Positions 23,106 to 33,247 are shown, numbered from the stretch's first letter. The stretch: 44,728 bases of DNA from Bacteroidaceae bacterium (GCA_017551845.1 JAFZKR010000017.1:1-44728); one strand, 5' to 3'. Numbers and translations: made by a program. The notes: generated by a model from the letters alone, not told the origin.

Positions 23106-26100
23106 TTATCTTGTAAGTGTGAACTTAAGTGTGAACCCGCAGTCATGAGTGGATGTGGGATAGGCCGATGTTGACACTAACGGGAAGTTGCTCTGGTAAT
23201 CGTAGTAGAAATTCAGCGTGAGCATGCGGCTGTAAGTATAATCAGCCTGGAAGGATAGTTTCAGTGCTCGGTTCCCGCTTGTGGCCTGAGTGCTGCCGTC
23301 CGTGATGTTACGGCACAGGGAGTTCTGGTTGCGGTAGGAGAAATCGGCGCTCATGTTGAGATCATTGCTCACGCGGTTGCGGCCTGTTCCGGGACGTGCA
23401 CCGAGAATCTGAAGTCCTGTAATCTTGTATCCTCCTCCTGCAGTGATGTCATCGGAATTTGTTTCCACGAGCTGGACCGATGTGGTGCTGAGTGTGAGAA
23501 CGCGTGTCTTTCGGAACTCAAGCCTGGCAGTGATGTTGTTCTTGAAGGTCATGTCAACACCGGCAAGGGGAGCGAATGACTCGTTGATAGAGACAGAGCC
23601 TATGTTATACATGCTGCTTGGAACAGGTGCCCCCGAGGTCACATCCTCAATGAATCCGCGACCGTTCATGTACTCCATGTAACTGTTGTATGTATTGTAA
23701 CTTCCTATTGCATATACGCTCTTGTAGGCGTGGCGGAGATTGAAGCTCTTGAAATGGCTCTCAAAGAACGGCAGTTTGCTCAGTCCTCCGTAGGTGAGAC
23801 TCCAGTTGGGAAGCATGCTCAGAATCGAAGGGAAAAGGTCCATACTGCTTCTTGAAGCATTTTTTCCTGTATATGTGGCGAGGAACGCGGGTATCATGAC
23901 ATCGGCGGAGTAGGGGTCAATACCGTCGGTCGCGCTGCTGTATTTCTGACCTGCTCTTGAACTCTGTACCGGGTAAGGTGTACCGTCATAGATTGATTCC
24001 AAACGGTTGCGCACGGTCTCAATATTGTCAAGCAACCTGTTGAACCTGTTGGAACGGTAGTCGTTCGATGAGGTATGTCTTTCGAATGCGCTTCCTAATG
24101 TGATAACTGTCATGTTGAATGAACCGCTCCGTGTGCTGGGCATTCCTGCATACATGTACTGTATCTGATTCGAGCTGTTCCTGGTCCAGCTTGAGTTGAG
24201 GTCCACCTTGAATTCCGGGAAGGGTTCGAGAGTGGCTTTCACCTGCAGGTCACGGTTTGCGGTCGATGCCGCTGAGTGGGCCACGCTGTCATTGTTGAGC
24301 AGCCATCCCCTGTTCATAGCCTTGTTGAGGTAGTCATCACCTGTTAAACCGAATGCGAAATCCAGTCCGGGAGCCAGAAGTCCCGATGACTTGGATTGTC
24401 CGAGGAAACTGGATGACGGCATGAATCCGGGCAGTGACATGTTGTAAGTGTCCTTATAGGATATTGACACGTTCCGTAGCATCATGACTGTATGCAGGCC
24501 AAACTCCATACCGTCCCTGAACGTTATCTTGTTCTCCCGGGCGGCCTTGTCGGGGTCTTGGATTACACGTACCACCACGTTCAGGGTATCCTTCACCTTG
24601 ACGCTAATGTTGTCGGCATCGATTCTCTTGTATTTGAGTTTGACGGTGGAGCCGTCCTTTCTGGTTGCCGTGACCTTTATGGTGAGTGTACCTAGATTAT
24701 GGTTGACCTTGTATGTGGAATCAGGGAGAAATGTGAATTCCTTGTTCAGATATTTGTTCTTGGTGGTTGCTGCACTCTGTCCGGTCCTGTTCCTGTTCTT
24801 TCCGGAATTAGAGTATCTGTCATTGACCTGCTTGAGATAAGCAACCTTGTTGTACAGGTTGGTCAAGTTAAGACGGGCATTGACGGATATGTTCCTGTCA
24901 GTTGATATTATATTACCGTATGAAGAACCGTCGGCGTATGTGGTACCTCTGTCCCATGAGTAACGGGAGTTGAATCCTATGTCCATACTTGTCCAATCCA
25001 GGACAGGCAACTTGCTGAGAGGTATGTTGTAGGTAGCCTGGAAGGTCTGGTTGTAGTCTAACGGACGGCCCATGTTCATGATGCTTGTCTTGACGGAGTC
25101 CTTCCAGAGCTGGTATTGGTCAGGATAGAGCTCCTTGTTTACCACCATGTACGGCTCTTCGATTTCAGCTTTTGTCCGGGCTGTGAACGAAAGCTTGAGT
25201 TCCTTTAGTGGATTCCATGAAACGGACAGATCCCTGTCCCACCAGAACTGCTGGGAGAATATTACCGGAATGCCTGTCTGTCCAGCCTCAAGGTCACGTT
25301 CCTGGAGTTCATGGTAGCTGCGCTGGATTCCTGTGTTGAAACTCAGCTGTTGTGGCAGGACGTTGATGGTGGTCTCTTTGATCATCTTGAACCAGGGAGA
25401 CTGGTATTTGATGAACGAAAAAGGCTGGAATCCTTTCAATGATGGTGAATAGCTGTAATCAACATCGGCCTTCCAGTTCTTGTCATGCTCGTATTCAATG
25501 GTACTTCCGCTGTTGTCCCGTTCGGACCTGGAATAACTGAACGCGAAGTTAGCGGGGTCGTATGGCATAGGTTTCTCACTGCTAATGTCTATTGATGCGT
25601 TGGAGATACTGAAGTTCTTGCTTACGCTCAGTTCTTGGGTGATACTGCGCAGAGAGTCCCTTGCATGCTCTTCGGGATAGGATTCAATCACATCATCCAG
25701 GTACAGGTCAGTGTCAAACGGACTGTACTGGGGTGATATCTTTTCCTGTGAATATGAGTAATAAATAGGTATGGATATTCTCGTTATCTCCGGCAGGAAA
25801 CGTCCCAGATTAAAACTCGTGGTGAGCGAATATCTGTATAAGTCATCGGTCCTGCGCTGCTGAATGCCTTGTTCCAAACCTCCGTAACCGGCGGTAGTGA
25901 GTTGACCGGACAGATCCAAAGAGGCAATGTCGGACAGTTTGATAGAGAGCTTGCTCTGGGCTGCTATTCCTCCTTTGCTCTCATAGCCCTGCAACCTCAG
26001 CTCATTCACCCAAACCTCAGCCGATTTGCTGCTTAGGGAGTTGTTTCGTATACCTATCATGATGGCCCTTACATTGCCTATAGAAGGGTTACCCATCACA

Positions 26101-29100
26101 CTAACCCTGTTCTCAGGCCGGTCTGGATCATATTCGCTGTATATTCCGTTTCCGCTTATGGCACCGAGGTTCCTCTGCAGGTTACGGTTGTTCTTGACAT
26201 TTGTGAGTACATCGAACGGGATGTCAAGCATGTTTTCCTCTGGCCAAACCTGTCTCCGGTCCTGTTCGCTGCTGCCGCTGTAGAAACCGGGCTGGGTCAC
26301 TTTGAGAGGTATCTCATACTCATAGAAATTGCCTGAATAGTCCGAACCGAGACGGATGAATACCGACATATCACCGTCATGAAGTCCGGTCACATCGGGA
26401 ACAGCAGCCTCAATGTGGCTGAACATCTGGATGCGGCTGTAACGTCGCAGGTCAAGTGATATCTTCTTGTATATTCCGCGTGCCTCTCCAGCTCCGAGGT
26501 CCTTGACCTTGAGGCTCATGGCCTGTTCGTTGTCCTGAACGAGCTGTACCTGGCTCGGGTCTATGATTCGGGTCACCCCGGGCGGAACCACATAGTTCAC
26601 GGGAGTGCGGTCACCGTTCTCTTCTATGTTGACCGATGCTGCGGAGAAAGTACCGGAAAGTGAGGGAGTACGGTTTACGGCACTGGCTATGGGCTGCTCG
26701 TAGTTTCTCCACTGGCTTCGCATCAGCTCAAGCGAGCCGAAACGTACGTGAACCTCCTCGGTGAAACCTGTAAGGTATATACGCATGAAGCGGATGGAAC
26801 TGAAATCGCGTATGGAGCCTACAGCTTTCTCATACTCCTTGACAGGTACTCTGAAACAGTACCAGTTTACAGTTTCGCTGTTGCCGTTCCTGAGTTTTAC
26901 CTTAACCTCACGTTTGTCCGCGATATAGTTCTTTCCTATCTGCAGGTCCTGAGGACGGAGAGAAATTCTGTACTGGAAGAATTTTTCGTACTCATCAAGC
27001 GTGAAATCAGCGTTGGCATCCTCATAATCGGGAGTGGTGCGGGATGACTGGTCGTATGCACTGCCGCTGGTACCTGAGTTGGGAGAGTTACCTTCTGTGC
27101 CGTTGTAGAGACGGTAACGGTCCAATACCGGCAAGGCTGCTGCATCATAGTCAGCGCCACGGTAGTAGTGGTAGTTGTCGGCAGCTGGGTCATCATAAAT
27201 GGCATTGAAAACTTCCGTTGAAACCTTGGACTTAATCTCGCTGAGGTACTGTGCGTATGCAGGCCATGTGCGTTCCTCCTCGGAAGAAAGTCCGTTCAGA
27301 CCTACGTCCTGCCGGCTGCGGCTGTCGGCGTTGTTGTTATCGAACGCATAAACCAGACTCTTGAGGTTAGGAACCTTACCCCAGACGGTTGACTCATATT
27401 TTGTGGTGTCATCATCCACCGGGATACCGTTCTCAAAGAATTTCTTGCCGTCGGCAAGCACATCCTCAGACACTTCACCGAGATTCAGGTATAGGTCACC
27501 ACCCTGTGAGGATGGATTGTAGATGAATGGATCAAGCATCCAGAATTCGATGTACTCAATGTTGGCGGCCTCGAAATCGGTGGTTGTGATGTTCCTCATT
27601 ATTCCTCCCCAGTTTTGTGCAGGGTTGCTTAAACGTCCGTTAACGTCAAGGTCAGGATTGAGGTTATACGGTCCTCGTTCATCGGGATAATATGCCAGAT
27701 TGAGAACCTGGAGTGTAGTTGACTCGCTCGATGTGGATTCCTTGTTGGGGTAGAGTTCCCTTTCATAAACCTCACGCACGTAATGGTTGGAGAGTTGTTC
27801 GTTGTCACCCTTGAGATGGGCCGGAGTGAGTGATGAGTTGCGTCGGGTGAAGAGCGGGTCTATGGTGAACCAGTTGAGCAGAGCCCTGTGATAGCCGGCC
27901 TCCACGCTTCCGGTCTTGCCGAAACCCTTCATCCCGGTGGGTACTGCCGAAAGTGACCAGGCCGATGGCTGTGTCAATGGTATTCCGCTCTCGGCTGCTT
28001 CGAAATCATCGATATAGGAGGATTTGCCCTGTACCTTGTCCGATACTCTTGATTGAAGGGCAGCCATCTCAGCCTGGAAATTGATGGAAGAAGGCCTGGT
28101 GGCGTTAACAAACGGAATCATGTCAATCAGATTCGTGAGTGCCTGGCTCTCGTGTTTCCAGTTTATGTTCAATCCGTACATGGTGTTGACGAGCGGTTCA
28201 TCGCCCATCGTCACCTTGCTGGTGAGCGGTTTCTCGTTAAGGTGCATATAGGTGCCGCCTATCTGGAAGTCCTTGCTGAAATCGTATGCCCAGTTCATTC
28301 CTACCATAGTCTTGCGCTGCATACTGTAATAGGTGTTGCTTTCCAGCTGGACATTCACGTTTGTTCCGGCATCTATTATGTTCTGGTTTATGATGGTTAC
28401 GGTTCCCATGCTGTAGTTCACGGTGTAGTCGGTGTTCTCGGTGAGTGTCACTCCTCCGGCGGTTACTATCACCGAACCTCGCGGAATGTTAGTGGCACCA
28501 AGCTGAATGACGTTGCCTGATGAACCTGAATATTGGCCTGTTAGTATGAACTTGTCCTTGTCGGCTATACGCTTGGCCACCACTTTGGTGGAGTCATATA
28601 GTTCCTGGAATACATATTTGTCCGCAATGCGGTCATTGCCGATAGCTTGGCGCAGGTGGCTTCCGAACGGCTCTACTACCGGGAATATGATTTTTCCTGA
28701 AGATGCGATGACCGTGTAACCTTCTATGTAGTCGAATTTTCCGTTGGGGTGGACAGCCTGGTTATCATCAAGGCGGTCCAGCTCCATCATGCGCAGAAGC
28801 GGTGTCTCCTTCAGTCCCTGTTCAGGCAGATATGTCAGTCGGCTTCCGGTACTGTCGCTCTGGTAAGTCACTGCAAGCTTAAAACCTGACTTGGTGAGTG
28901 AGCCTGTGGTTATTGAATAGATGTTTTTCATCATAAGGTCCCATGTCCCGGTTCCTGGCGCGTTGGAATTGGACTTTATCAGTTTAACGAACAGAGCCTT
29001 GCCGGTGTCGGTGACATCGGAAGAGAATTCACCCACCTGATAGCTCTGGCCGGCATATGTATATTCGTATGCCACAGCCAGAACCTCGTCCGATGCCAAT

Positions 29101-30353
29101 GCGTTTCTCAGTGAAATGTATCCGAGAGCGCTGTTCAGGGTATATTCGGAACTGTTCAGCTTACGTGCATTGGAAATCTTTTCATAGTCGCTGCTTCCGT
29201 TGAGAATACTGCTTAGGGTTATGGCCACCTTGTCTATGTCACGGGCATCGGAGTAATCCGAGTTCATCCTTCCATACAGGTCGTTGGCATTGTTGGCAGG
29301 TGCTGGTCCGGAAACTGCGTTCCAAATGTGGTTACTTATATGGTTTGTCTCGCCCAGGTCAGTGAAAGCCACTATGTTACGAGGATTGTCGTAGTTGCTT
29401 CGCTTGTTGGTTACCCATACTTCAATTCGGGTAATCTTTATTCCGGACACGATGTTGGGCAGCATGGACATGTTCCTGTCATAGCTGTCGCGGAAGAAAT
29501 GTGAGAGGAAGAAGTGACGGTTCTCGTCATAACTGCTCGCATCTATCTCAAAATCACTGAGCTGCTCACCTCCCTGGGAGCTGACCGATGATGATGAAGA
29601 TTCTTTCTGCGAGAGCACCATCTGGAGCTTGAGCTTGCCGAACTGGAGGTCTGTCCTGATACCGAATAGCGACGACGCGCCCTGTATGAGTGAGGAGTTA
29701 GTGGGGAAACTGACGTTACCGGCTTCAAGAAGCCTTATTATTTCATCCTCCTTACCTTCATAGCGCAGTTTAATCTTCTTGGTGTCAATGTCGAAGGTTG
29801 TTTCAGTATTGTAGTTCAGGTCCATTGAGACCTTGTCGCCCACACGGGCATTCATGTTCAGGTTTATCTGTTCGTCAAAATCGAATCCGCCGTTCTTGCG
29901 GTTCTCGACTGAGAGTGCGGGGTTCTCAATCCTGTTTATGTCAAATCCTAACTTTATGGCAGCTGAACCGCTTGTCTTGATCTGAACTCCACCCGGTCCG
30001 AATATCTTCTCGGCCGGTCCAAGGTCGAACTTCATGTCTGTAAAATCGAACTTGTTCTCCTCATGGTTCTGGAAAGCTTCGTCGTTACGGCTTTTGTAGT
30101 AGGACTGCATGGATTTGAGCATAGTACGTTTGAGATACTCCTCCGGTGTCAGTATTTCCGGTATCTCAAGAAAATCCTCTCCAAGCTTGGTTCCTATGCG
30201 GTAGAGTCCGTCCTTATCATCGAACTCGGTTGCCTGTGTTATGTTTTCCGGGTCCTTCAAACCTGTCCTTGACTCCTGTGCATGCAACGTCACAAGGCTC
30301 CCGTATAAACAGAAACCCACTGTCAGCAACATTGTCGCAAGGAGTCTTCGCAT
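23106..30353 (-). CDS. sprA: Type IX secretion translocon SprA (Sov)
   Basis: This giant outer-membrane protein of 2415 residues is comparable in size to the Flavobacterium and Porphyromonas proteins. SprA forms a 36-strand barrel, the conducting channel of the type IX system, whose lateral gate is met by PorV. The signal peptide (MRRLLATMLLTVGFCLYG through LHAQ) is clear. SprA-like segments include KFDFTDMKFDLGPAEKIFGPGG, the YIDDFEAAESGIPLTQPSAWSLS region, VWVNELRLQGYESKGGIAA, and a long beta-rich end closing in FTLKFTLTR. No frameshift is visible. It lies 5 bases downstream of ruvA in the same unit. Confidence 0.96.
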   Translation of the reverse strand: MRRLLATMLLTVGFCLYGSLVTLHAQESRTGLKDPENITQATEFDDKDGLYRIGTKLGEDFLEIPEILTPEEYLKRTMLKSMQSYYKSRNDEAFQNHEENKFDFTDMKFDLGPAEKIFGPGGVQIKTSGSAAIKLGFDINRIENPALSVENRKNGGFDFDEQINLNMNARVGDKVSMDLNYNTETTFDIDTKKIKLRYEGKEDEIIRLLEAGNVSFPTNSSLIQGASSLFGIRTDLQFGKLKLQMVLSQKESSSSSVSSQGGEQLSDFEIDASSYDENRHFFLSHFFRDSYDRNMSMLPNIVSGIKITRIEVWVTNKRSNYDNPRNIVAFTDLGETNHISNHIWNAVSGPAPANNANDLYGRMNSDYSDARDIDKVAITLSSILNGSSDYEKISNARKLNSSEYTLNSALGYISLRNALASDEVLAVAYEYTYAGQSYQVGEFSSDVTDTGKALFVKLIKSNSNAPGTGTWDLMMKNIYSITTGSLTKSGFKLAVTYQSDSTGSRLTYLPEQGLKETPLLRMMELDRLDDNQAVHPNGKFDYIEGYTVIASSGKIIFPVVEPFGSHLRQAIGNDRIADKYVFQELYDSTKVVAKRIADKDKFILTGQYSGSSGNVIQLGATNIPRGSVIVTAGGVTLTENTDYTVNYSMGTVTIINQNIIDAGTNVNVQLESNTYYSMQRKTMVGMNWAYDFSKDFQIGGTYMHLNEKPLTSKVTMGDEPLVNTMYGLNINWKHESQALTNLIDMIPFVNATRPSSINFQAEMAALQSRVSDKVQGKSSYIDDFEAAESGIPLTQPSAWSLSAVPTGMKGFGKTGSVEAGYHRALLNWFTIDPLFTRRNSSLTPAHLKGDNEQLSNHYVREVYERELYPNKESTSSESTTLQVLNLAYYPDERGPYNLNPDLDVNGRLSNPAQNWGGIMRNITTTDFEAANIEYIEFWMLDPFIYNPSSQGGDLYLNLGEVSEDVLADGKKFFENGIPVDDDTTKYESTVWGKVPNLKSLVYAFDNNNADSRSRQDVGLNGLSSEEERTWPAYAQYLSEIKSKVSTEVFNAIYDDPAADNYHYYRGADYDAAALPVLDRYRLYNGTEGNSPNSGTSGSAYDQSSRTTPDYEDANADFTLDEYEKFFQYRISLRPQDLQIGKNYIADKREVKVKLRNGNSETVNWYCFRVPVKEYEKAVGSIRDFSSIRFMRIYLTGFTEEVHVRFGSLELMRSQWRNYEQPIASAVNRTPSLSGTFSAASVNIEENGDRTPVNYVVPPGVTRIIDPSQVQLVQDNEQAMSLKVKDLGAGEARGIYKKISLDLRRYSRIQMFSHIEAAVPDVTGLHDGDMSVFIRLGSDYSGNFYEYEIPLKVTQPGFYSGSSEQDRRQVWPEENMLDIPFDVLTNVKNNRNLQRNLGAISGNGIYSEYDPDRPENRVSVMGNPSIGNVRAIMIGIRNNSLSSKSAEVWVNELRLQGYESKGGIAAQSKLSIKLSDIASLDLSGQLTTAGYGGLEQGIQQRRTDDLYRYSLTTSFNLGRFLPEITRISIPIYYSYSQEKISPQYSPFDTDLYLDDVIESYPEEHARDSLRSITQELSVSKNFSISNASIDISSEKPMPYDPANFAFSYSRSERDNSGSTIEYEHDKNWKADVDYSYSPSLKGFQPFSFIKYQSPWFKMIKETTINVLPQQLSFNTGIQRSYHELQERDLEAGQTGIPVIFSQQFWWDRDLSVSWNPLKELKLSFTARTKAEIEEPYMVVNKELYPDQYQLWKDSVKTSIMNMGRPLDYNQTFQATYNIPLSKLPVLDWTSMDIGFNSRYSWDRGTTYADGSSYGNIISTDRNISVNARLNLTNLYNKVAYLKQVNDRYSNSGKNRNRTGQSAATTKNKYLNKEFTFLPDSTYKVNHNLGTLTIKVTATRKDGSTVKLKYKRIDADNISVKVKDTLNVVVRVIQDPDKAARENKITFRDGMEFGLHTVMMLRNVSISYKDTYNMSLPGFMPSSSFLGQSKSSGLLAPGLDFAFGLTGDDYLNKAMNRGWLLNNDSVAHSAASTANRDLQVKATLEPFPEFKVDLNSSWTRNSSNQIQYMYAGMPSTRSGSFNMTVITLGSAFERHTSSNDYRSNRFNRLLDNIETVRNRLESIYDGTPYPVQSSRAGQKYSSATDGIDPYSADVMIPAFLATYTGKNASRSSMDLFPSILSMLPNWSLTYGGLSKLPFFESHFKSFNLRHAYKSVYAIGSYNTYNSYMEYMNGRGFIEDVTSGAPVPSSMYNIGSVSINESFAPLAGVDMTFKNNITARLEFRKTRVLTLSTTSVQLVETNSDDITAGGGYKITGLQILGARPGTGRNRVSNDLNMSADFSYRNQNSLCRNITDGSTQATSGNRALKLSFQADYTYSRMLTLNFYYDYQSNFPLVSTSAYPTSTHDCGFTLKFTLTR

Positions 30354-30358
30354 GACGG

Positions 30359-30955
30359 TCAGATTCTTTTCAGTGATTCGCGTATAAGTGCCTCCACGGA
30401 AATCTCAGGCTTTTCCTTCAGTATGGCAGCCACCACTTTCTGTGATGCTGATTGCTGGAACCCGAGTGTGGTCAGGGCGGTTACGGCTTCATCGGCAATC
30501 CTTCCTGTCTCTATTCCGAGTGTCTGTATTACGGGAATGTCATTGCTGCGCTCCTTTACCATCTTGTCCCTCAGGTCCACTATTATGCGTTGGGCGGTCT
30601 TGGCGCCTATCCCTTTGACCTTCTTGAGCAAAGTGTCATTGCCGGAACTGATGATTTCCACCAACTCTGAAGGAGAGAAGGATGACTGGATCATTCTTGC
30701 CGATGCTCCGCCTATGCCTGGTACGGAGACCAGCATGAGGAAGAGCTCGCGTTCCTGTTTTTCACTGAAGCCAAAGAGGACCCATGCATCTTCACGGATA
30801 GCCTCATAGACGTAAAGTCTTGCCTCATCCTTGCCCTGCAGGGCTGAATATGTATATACTGAGATGGCGAGTGAATAGGCCACTCCGCCTTGTGTGAGTA
30901 TGACTGCCTGTGTGGGCGTAAGTTCAACAACCTTTCCCTGAATGAATTCAATCAT
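30359..30955 (-). CDS. ruvA: Holliday junction branch-migration protein RuvA
   Basis: This 198-residue protein binds four-way junctions as a tetramer and loads the RuvB helicase. It has the N-terminal OB domain (MIEFIQGKVVELTPTQAVILTQGGVAYSL), the helix-hairpin-helix pair VPGIGGASARMI and VKGIGAKTAQRII, and a C-terminal RuvB-binding three-helix domain (EAVTALTTLGFQQSASQKVV). The frame extends upstream, but MIEFIQGKV at 30955 is the family start. A weaker -7-like TATATTAG sits at 30964-30971 on the minus strand. sprA follows 5 bases later. Confidence 0.96.
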   Translation of the reverse strand: MIEFIQGKVVELTPTQAVILTQGGVAYSLAISVYTYSALQGKDEARLYVYEAIREDAWVLFGFSEKQERELFLMLVSVPGIGGASARMIQSSFSPSELVEIISSGNDTLLKKVKGIGAKTAQRIIVDLRDKMVKERSNDIPVIQTLGIETGRIADEAVTALTTLGFQQSASQKVVAAILKEKPEISVEALIRESLKRI

Positions 30956-31015
30956 GATTCCTGCTAATATATAGACATGAATAATTAACGTACTTCTATG
31001 CCATTTATTGCACGT

Positions 31016-31025
31016 GCGCATGCGC
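31016..31025. promoter_or_regulatory. Palindrome between ruvA and ddh, possible operator
   Basis: GCGCATGCGC is a perfect 10-bp palindrome, directly preceded by a second palindrome, CACGTG (31011-31016). It lies 16-26 bases upstream of the ddh -7 element, where a -33 element would normally be. Confidence 0.35.
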
Positions 31026-31041
31026 CAAGGATTCTTTTTTG

Positions 31042-31049
31042 TAACTTTG
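31042..31049 (+). promoter_or_regulatory. -7 element of ddh
   Basis: TAACTTTG followed by C, giving a leader of about 24 bases before the ATG at 31078. No TTTG -33 is present; a palindrome occupies that position. Confidence 0.6.
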
Positions 31050-31077
31050 CGCCCGAAAAACAAATGATCATATCAGT

Positions 31078-31977
31078 ATGGAAAAGATTAAAGCTGCTGT
31101 CGTAGGTTATGGAAACATCGGCAGGTATGTGCTTGACGCACTTTTGGAGGCACCCGATTTTGAAATTGCCGGTATAGTGCGCCGTAATGGTGACGCAAAT
31201 TGTCCGAAGGAGTTGGAAAGATTTAAAGTTGTAAGAAATATTTCACAATTACCCAAGCCTGATGTGGCAATTCTCGCAGTGCCCAGCCGCAAGACTGAGG
31301 AGTATGCAACCCAGATACTTCCTCTCGGCATAAACACTGTTGACAGTTTTGACATACACACTCTTATCCCTGAAACGCGCAAACGTCTCATGAAGGTTGC
31401 CGAAGAGTCCGGACGGGTGGCTGTTATATCGGCCGGATGGGACCCGGGTTCGGATTCAATAGTACGTGCCCTCATGCAGGTTATGGCTCCCAAGGGCTTG
31501 AGCTATACTAATTTCGGTCCAGGAATGTCTATGGGCCATACTGTTGCGGTCAAGGCTGTCCCTGGTGTCAAGGAGGCACTCTCCATGACCATACCGCTCG
31601 GTACCGGCATTCATCGCCGCATGGTTTATGTTGAGGTTCTTGACGGATACAGGTTCGAGGACATATCGGCTGCCATAAAGGCTGACCCATACTTCGTGAA
31701 TGATGAGACACATGTCATGCAGGTAGATTCAGTTGACAGTCTGAAGGATATGGGACACGGCGTGAATATGACCCGTAAGGGTGTTTCGGGCAAGACGCAG
31801 AACCAGCTGTTCGAGTTTGACATGAAGATCAACAATCCTGCACTTACAGGTCAACTGCTGGTTGCCACTGCACGTGCATCAATGCTTCAGAAACCAGGCT
31901 GCTACACCATGATAGAGATTCCGGTAATCGATTACCTATATGGTGAAAGAGAAGATCTTGTAAGACAGTTAGTGTAA
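31078..31977 (+). CDS. ddh: meso-Diaminopimelate D-dehydrogenase
   Basis: This 299-residue NADPH-dependent enzyme converts tetrahydrodipicolinate and ammonia directly to meso-diaminopimelate for lysine and peptidoglycan. It has the Rossmann start KAAVVGYGNIGRYVLDALLEAPD, IVRRNGDANCPKEL, VDSFDIHTLIPETRKRL, the catalytic-face SAGWDPGSDSIVRALMQVMAPKG, and FGPGMSMGHTVAVK. Length is close to other Bacteroidota Ddh proteins. It is a single-gene unit, divergent from ruvA and 7 bases from the convergent MORN gene. Confidence 0.95.
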   Translation: MEKIKAAVVGYGNIGRYVLDALLEAPDFEIAGIVRRNGDANCPKELERFKVVRNISQLPKPDVAILAVPSRKTEEYATQILPLGINTVDSFDIHTLIPETRKRLMKVAEESGRVAVISAGWDPGSDSIVRALMQVMAPKGLSYTNFGPGMSMGHTVAVKAVPGVKEALSMTIPLGTGIHRRMVYVEVLDGYRFEDISAAIKADPYFVNDETHVMQVDSVDSLKDMGHGVNMTRKGVSGKTQNQLFEFDMKINNPALTGQLLVATARASMLQKPGCYTMIEIPVIDYLYGEREDLVRQLV

Positions 31978-31984
31978 GAAAAAT

Positions 31985-33130
31985 TCAGAATCTTAATCCA
32001 AATCCTACAAAGAATCCGTCCAGATTGCCGTATCCCAGGTTGAGGATTACGTCGGCATGTCCCGGAGATTCGAATATATTGGGGAATTCCTCTTGGTATT
32101 TGAAGGTCTTGAGCAGGAATCTTGAGTATAACCGGTACCCGAATGAGGCACCGGTTACTTTTTGCTTGTAGTAGATGGTGCCTCGGTCAAATACTGTATC
32201 ATCCTTCGCCCGGCAAATCTTGTAGGATTGTGTGAGACCCACTCCCGCCGAGCATCCCAATGCCACCTTTTTCCATTTGTGTCCATAGTCGGCATAGATA
32301 GACATGAAGGTGTAGTCACCTCTCATTTCCACTTCGTCTTCACTCTGATCCCATTTTACAAGTTTCATGTTATTGCCGTCATCATCGGTCACATCGACTG
32401 AAGCTCCGTAGCTGTAGGAGTGGACGTTGAAACCGATTGTGAAGCCTCCGTAGTTGCGGGGCCCTTCAAACAGGAGTGAAATGTCCAACATCTGTTTGAA
32501 TCCGTAGCTCCCGTTGAACGAGAAATGGGGTTCTTCTTCAAGGGAAATGATGTCGAGTTTTATATCATCAGGAAAATCTTCAAAGGTAGCGTTGCCCACG
32601 TAGTAATCGTAACGGAACTGCCCCAGATAATCCTTGTTTTCGGAAGCTACGTAAAGCCATCCGAATCCGTCCTTCATGTCATCCTTCCATTCGCCGAAGT
32701 AGAAACTGCCGTCATTCATGTTCAACCTGCCGGTACCGTTGAACTGACCGTTTTTCCATTCCCCGTCGTACCAGTCACCGTTAGCATACCAGTACGTTCC
32801 GTTTCCGTTCATCTTGTGCTCCTTGAAATCGCCTATGTAGCAGTCCCCGTCGGCAAAATGAAGTTCTCCCTTGCCTTCCCATAGTCCATTTTTCCAGTCA
32901 CCCTCGTAAGAGGTGCTGTCGGCATAGACCATCTTTCCGTGGCCGTTGAATAGCGAGTCGGCTATCTGTCCGGTATAGACGGATCCGTCATCAAACGTCA
33001 GGGTCACGGTCTGTTTCTTACCGGTTTTCTTGCGTGCCGACGCATCATTTACCGGCATAAAGCATAACAGTATGGTAAGAATGGCCCATACGGAGATGAT
33101 ACTCTTTTTTGTATCTTTATGCAGAAACAT
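31985..33130 (-). CDS. MORN-repeat protein with a C-terminal outer-membrane-barrel-like domain
   Basis: The protein has 381 residues. A signal peptide (residues 1-33, ending VNDASA) is followed by about six MORN repeats between residues 46 and 180 (for example SYEGDWKNGLWEGKGELHF and WYDGEWKNGQFNGTGRLNM). The remaining 190 residues are rich in aromatic and alternating hydrophobic residues and end GYGNLDGFFVGFGLRF, a terminal Phe strand typical of BAM-inserted beta-barrels. It is therefore probably exported to the outer membrane, with the MORN part in the periplasm or on the surface. Function is unknown. Its promoter is at 33177-33184. Confidence 0.85.
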   Translation of the reverse strand: MFLHKDTKKSIISVWAILTILLCFMPVNDASARKKTGKKQTVTLTFDDGSVYTGQIADSLFNGHGKMVYADSTSYEGDWKNGLWEGKGELHFADGDCYIGDFKEHKMNGNGTYWYANGDWYDGEWKNGQFNGTGRLNMNDGSFYFGEWKDDMKDGFGWLYVASENKDYLGQFRYDYYVGNATFEDFPDDIKLDIISLEEEPHFSFNGSYGFKQMLDISLLFEGPRNYGGFTIGFNVHSYSYGASVDVTDDDGNNMKLVKWDQSEDEVEMRGDYTFMSIYADYGHKWKKVALGCSAGVGLTQSYKICRAKDDTVFDRGTIYYKQKVTGASFGYRLYSRFLLKTFKYQEEFPNIFESPGHADVILNLGYGNLDGFFVGFGLRF

Positions 33131-33176
33131 GTCAAATAATTGAATGTAACCCTGTTTTGAAGCGTTATGATTGTTG

Positions 33177-33184
33177 CAAAGTTA
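33177..33184 (-). promoter_or_regulatory. -7 element of the MORN gene
   Basis: The minus strand reads TAACTTTG followed by C, about 46 bases before the ATG at 33130. Confidence 0.55.
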
Positions 33185-33205
33185 AGTAAAATGAATGAAA
33201 AACGT

Positions 33206-33213
33206 TACCTTTG
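33206..33213 (+). promoter_or_regulatory. -7 element of DUF2007-proB-proA-argF'
   Basis: TACCTTTG followed by C. It lies inside the longer DUF2007 frame that opens at 33167, supporting the ATG at 33248. Confidence 0.55.
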
Positions 33214-33247
33214 CTGCAAATCGAGCAAACATATCAGTCTGAAAGTT

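Noticed and set aside
23110..23140. Direct repeat AAGTGTGAA near the end of sprA
   Set aside because: It encodes two beta-strand turns of the final barrel segment (KFT-like); ordinary coding repetition explains it.
23425..30355. Many plus-strand open frames of 60-155 codons opposite sprA
   Set aside because: All lie antisense to a continuous, well-supported 2415-codon gene and show no family resemblance or promoters.
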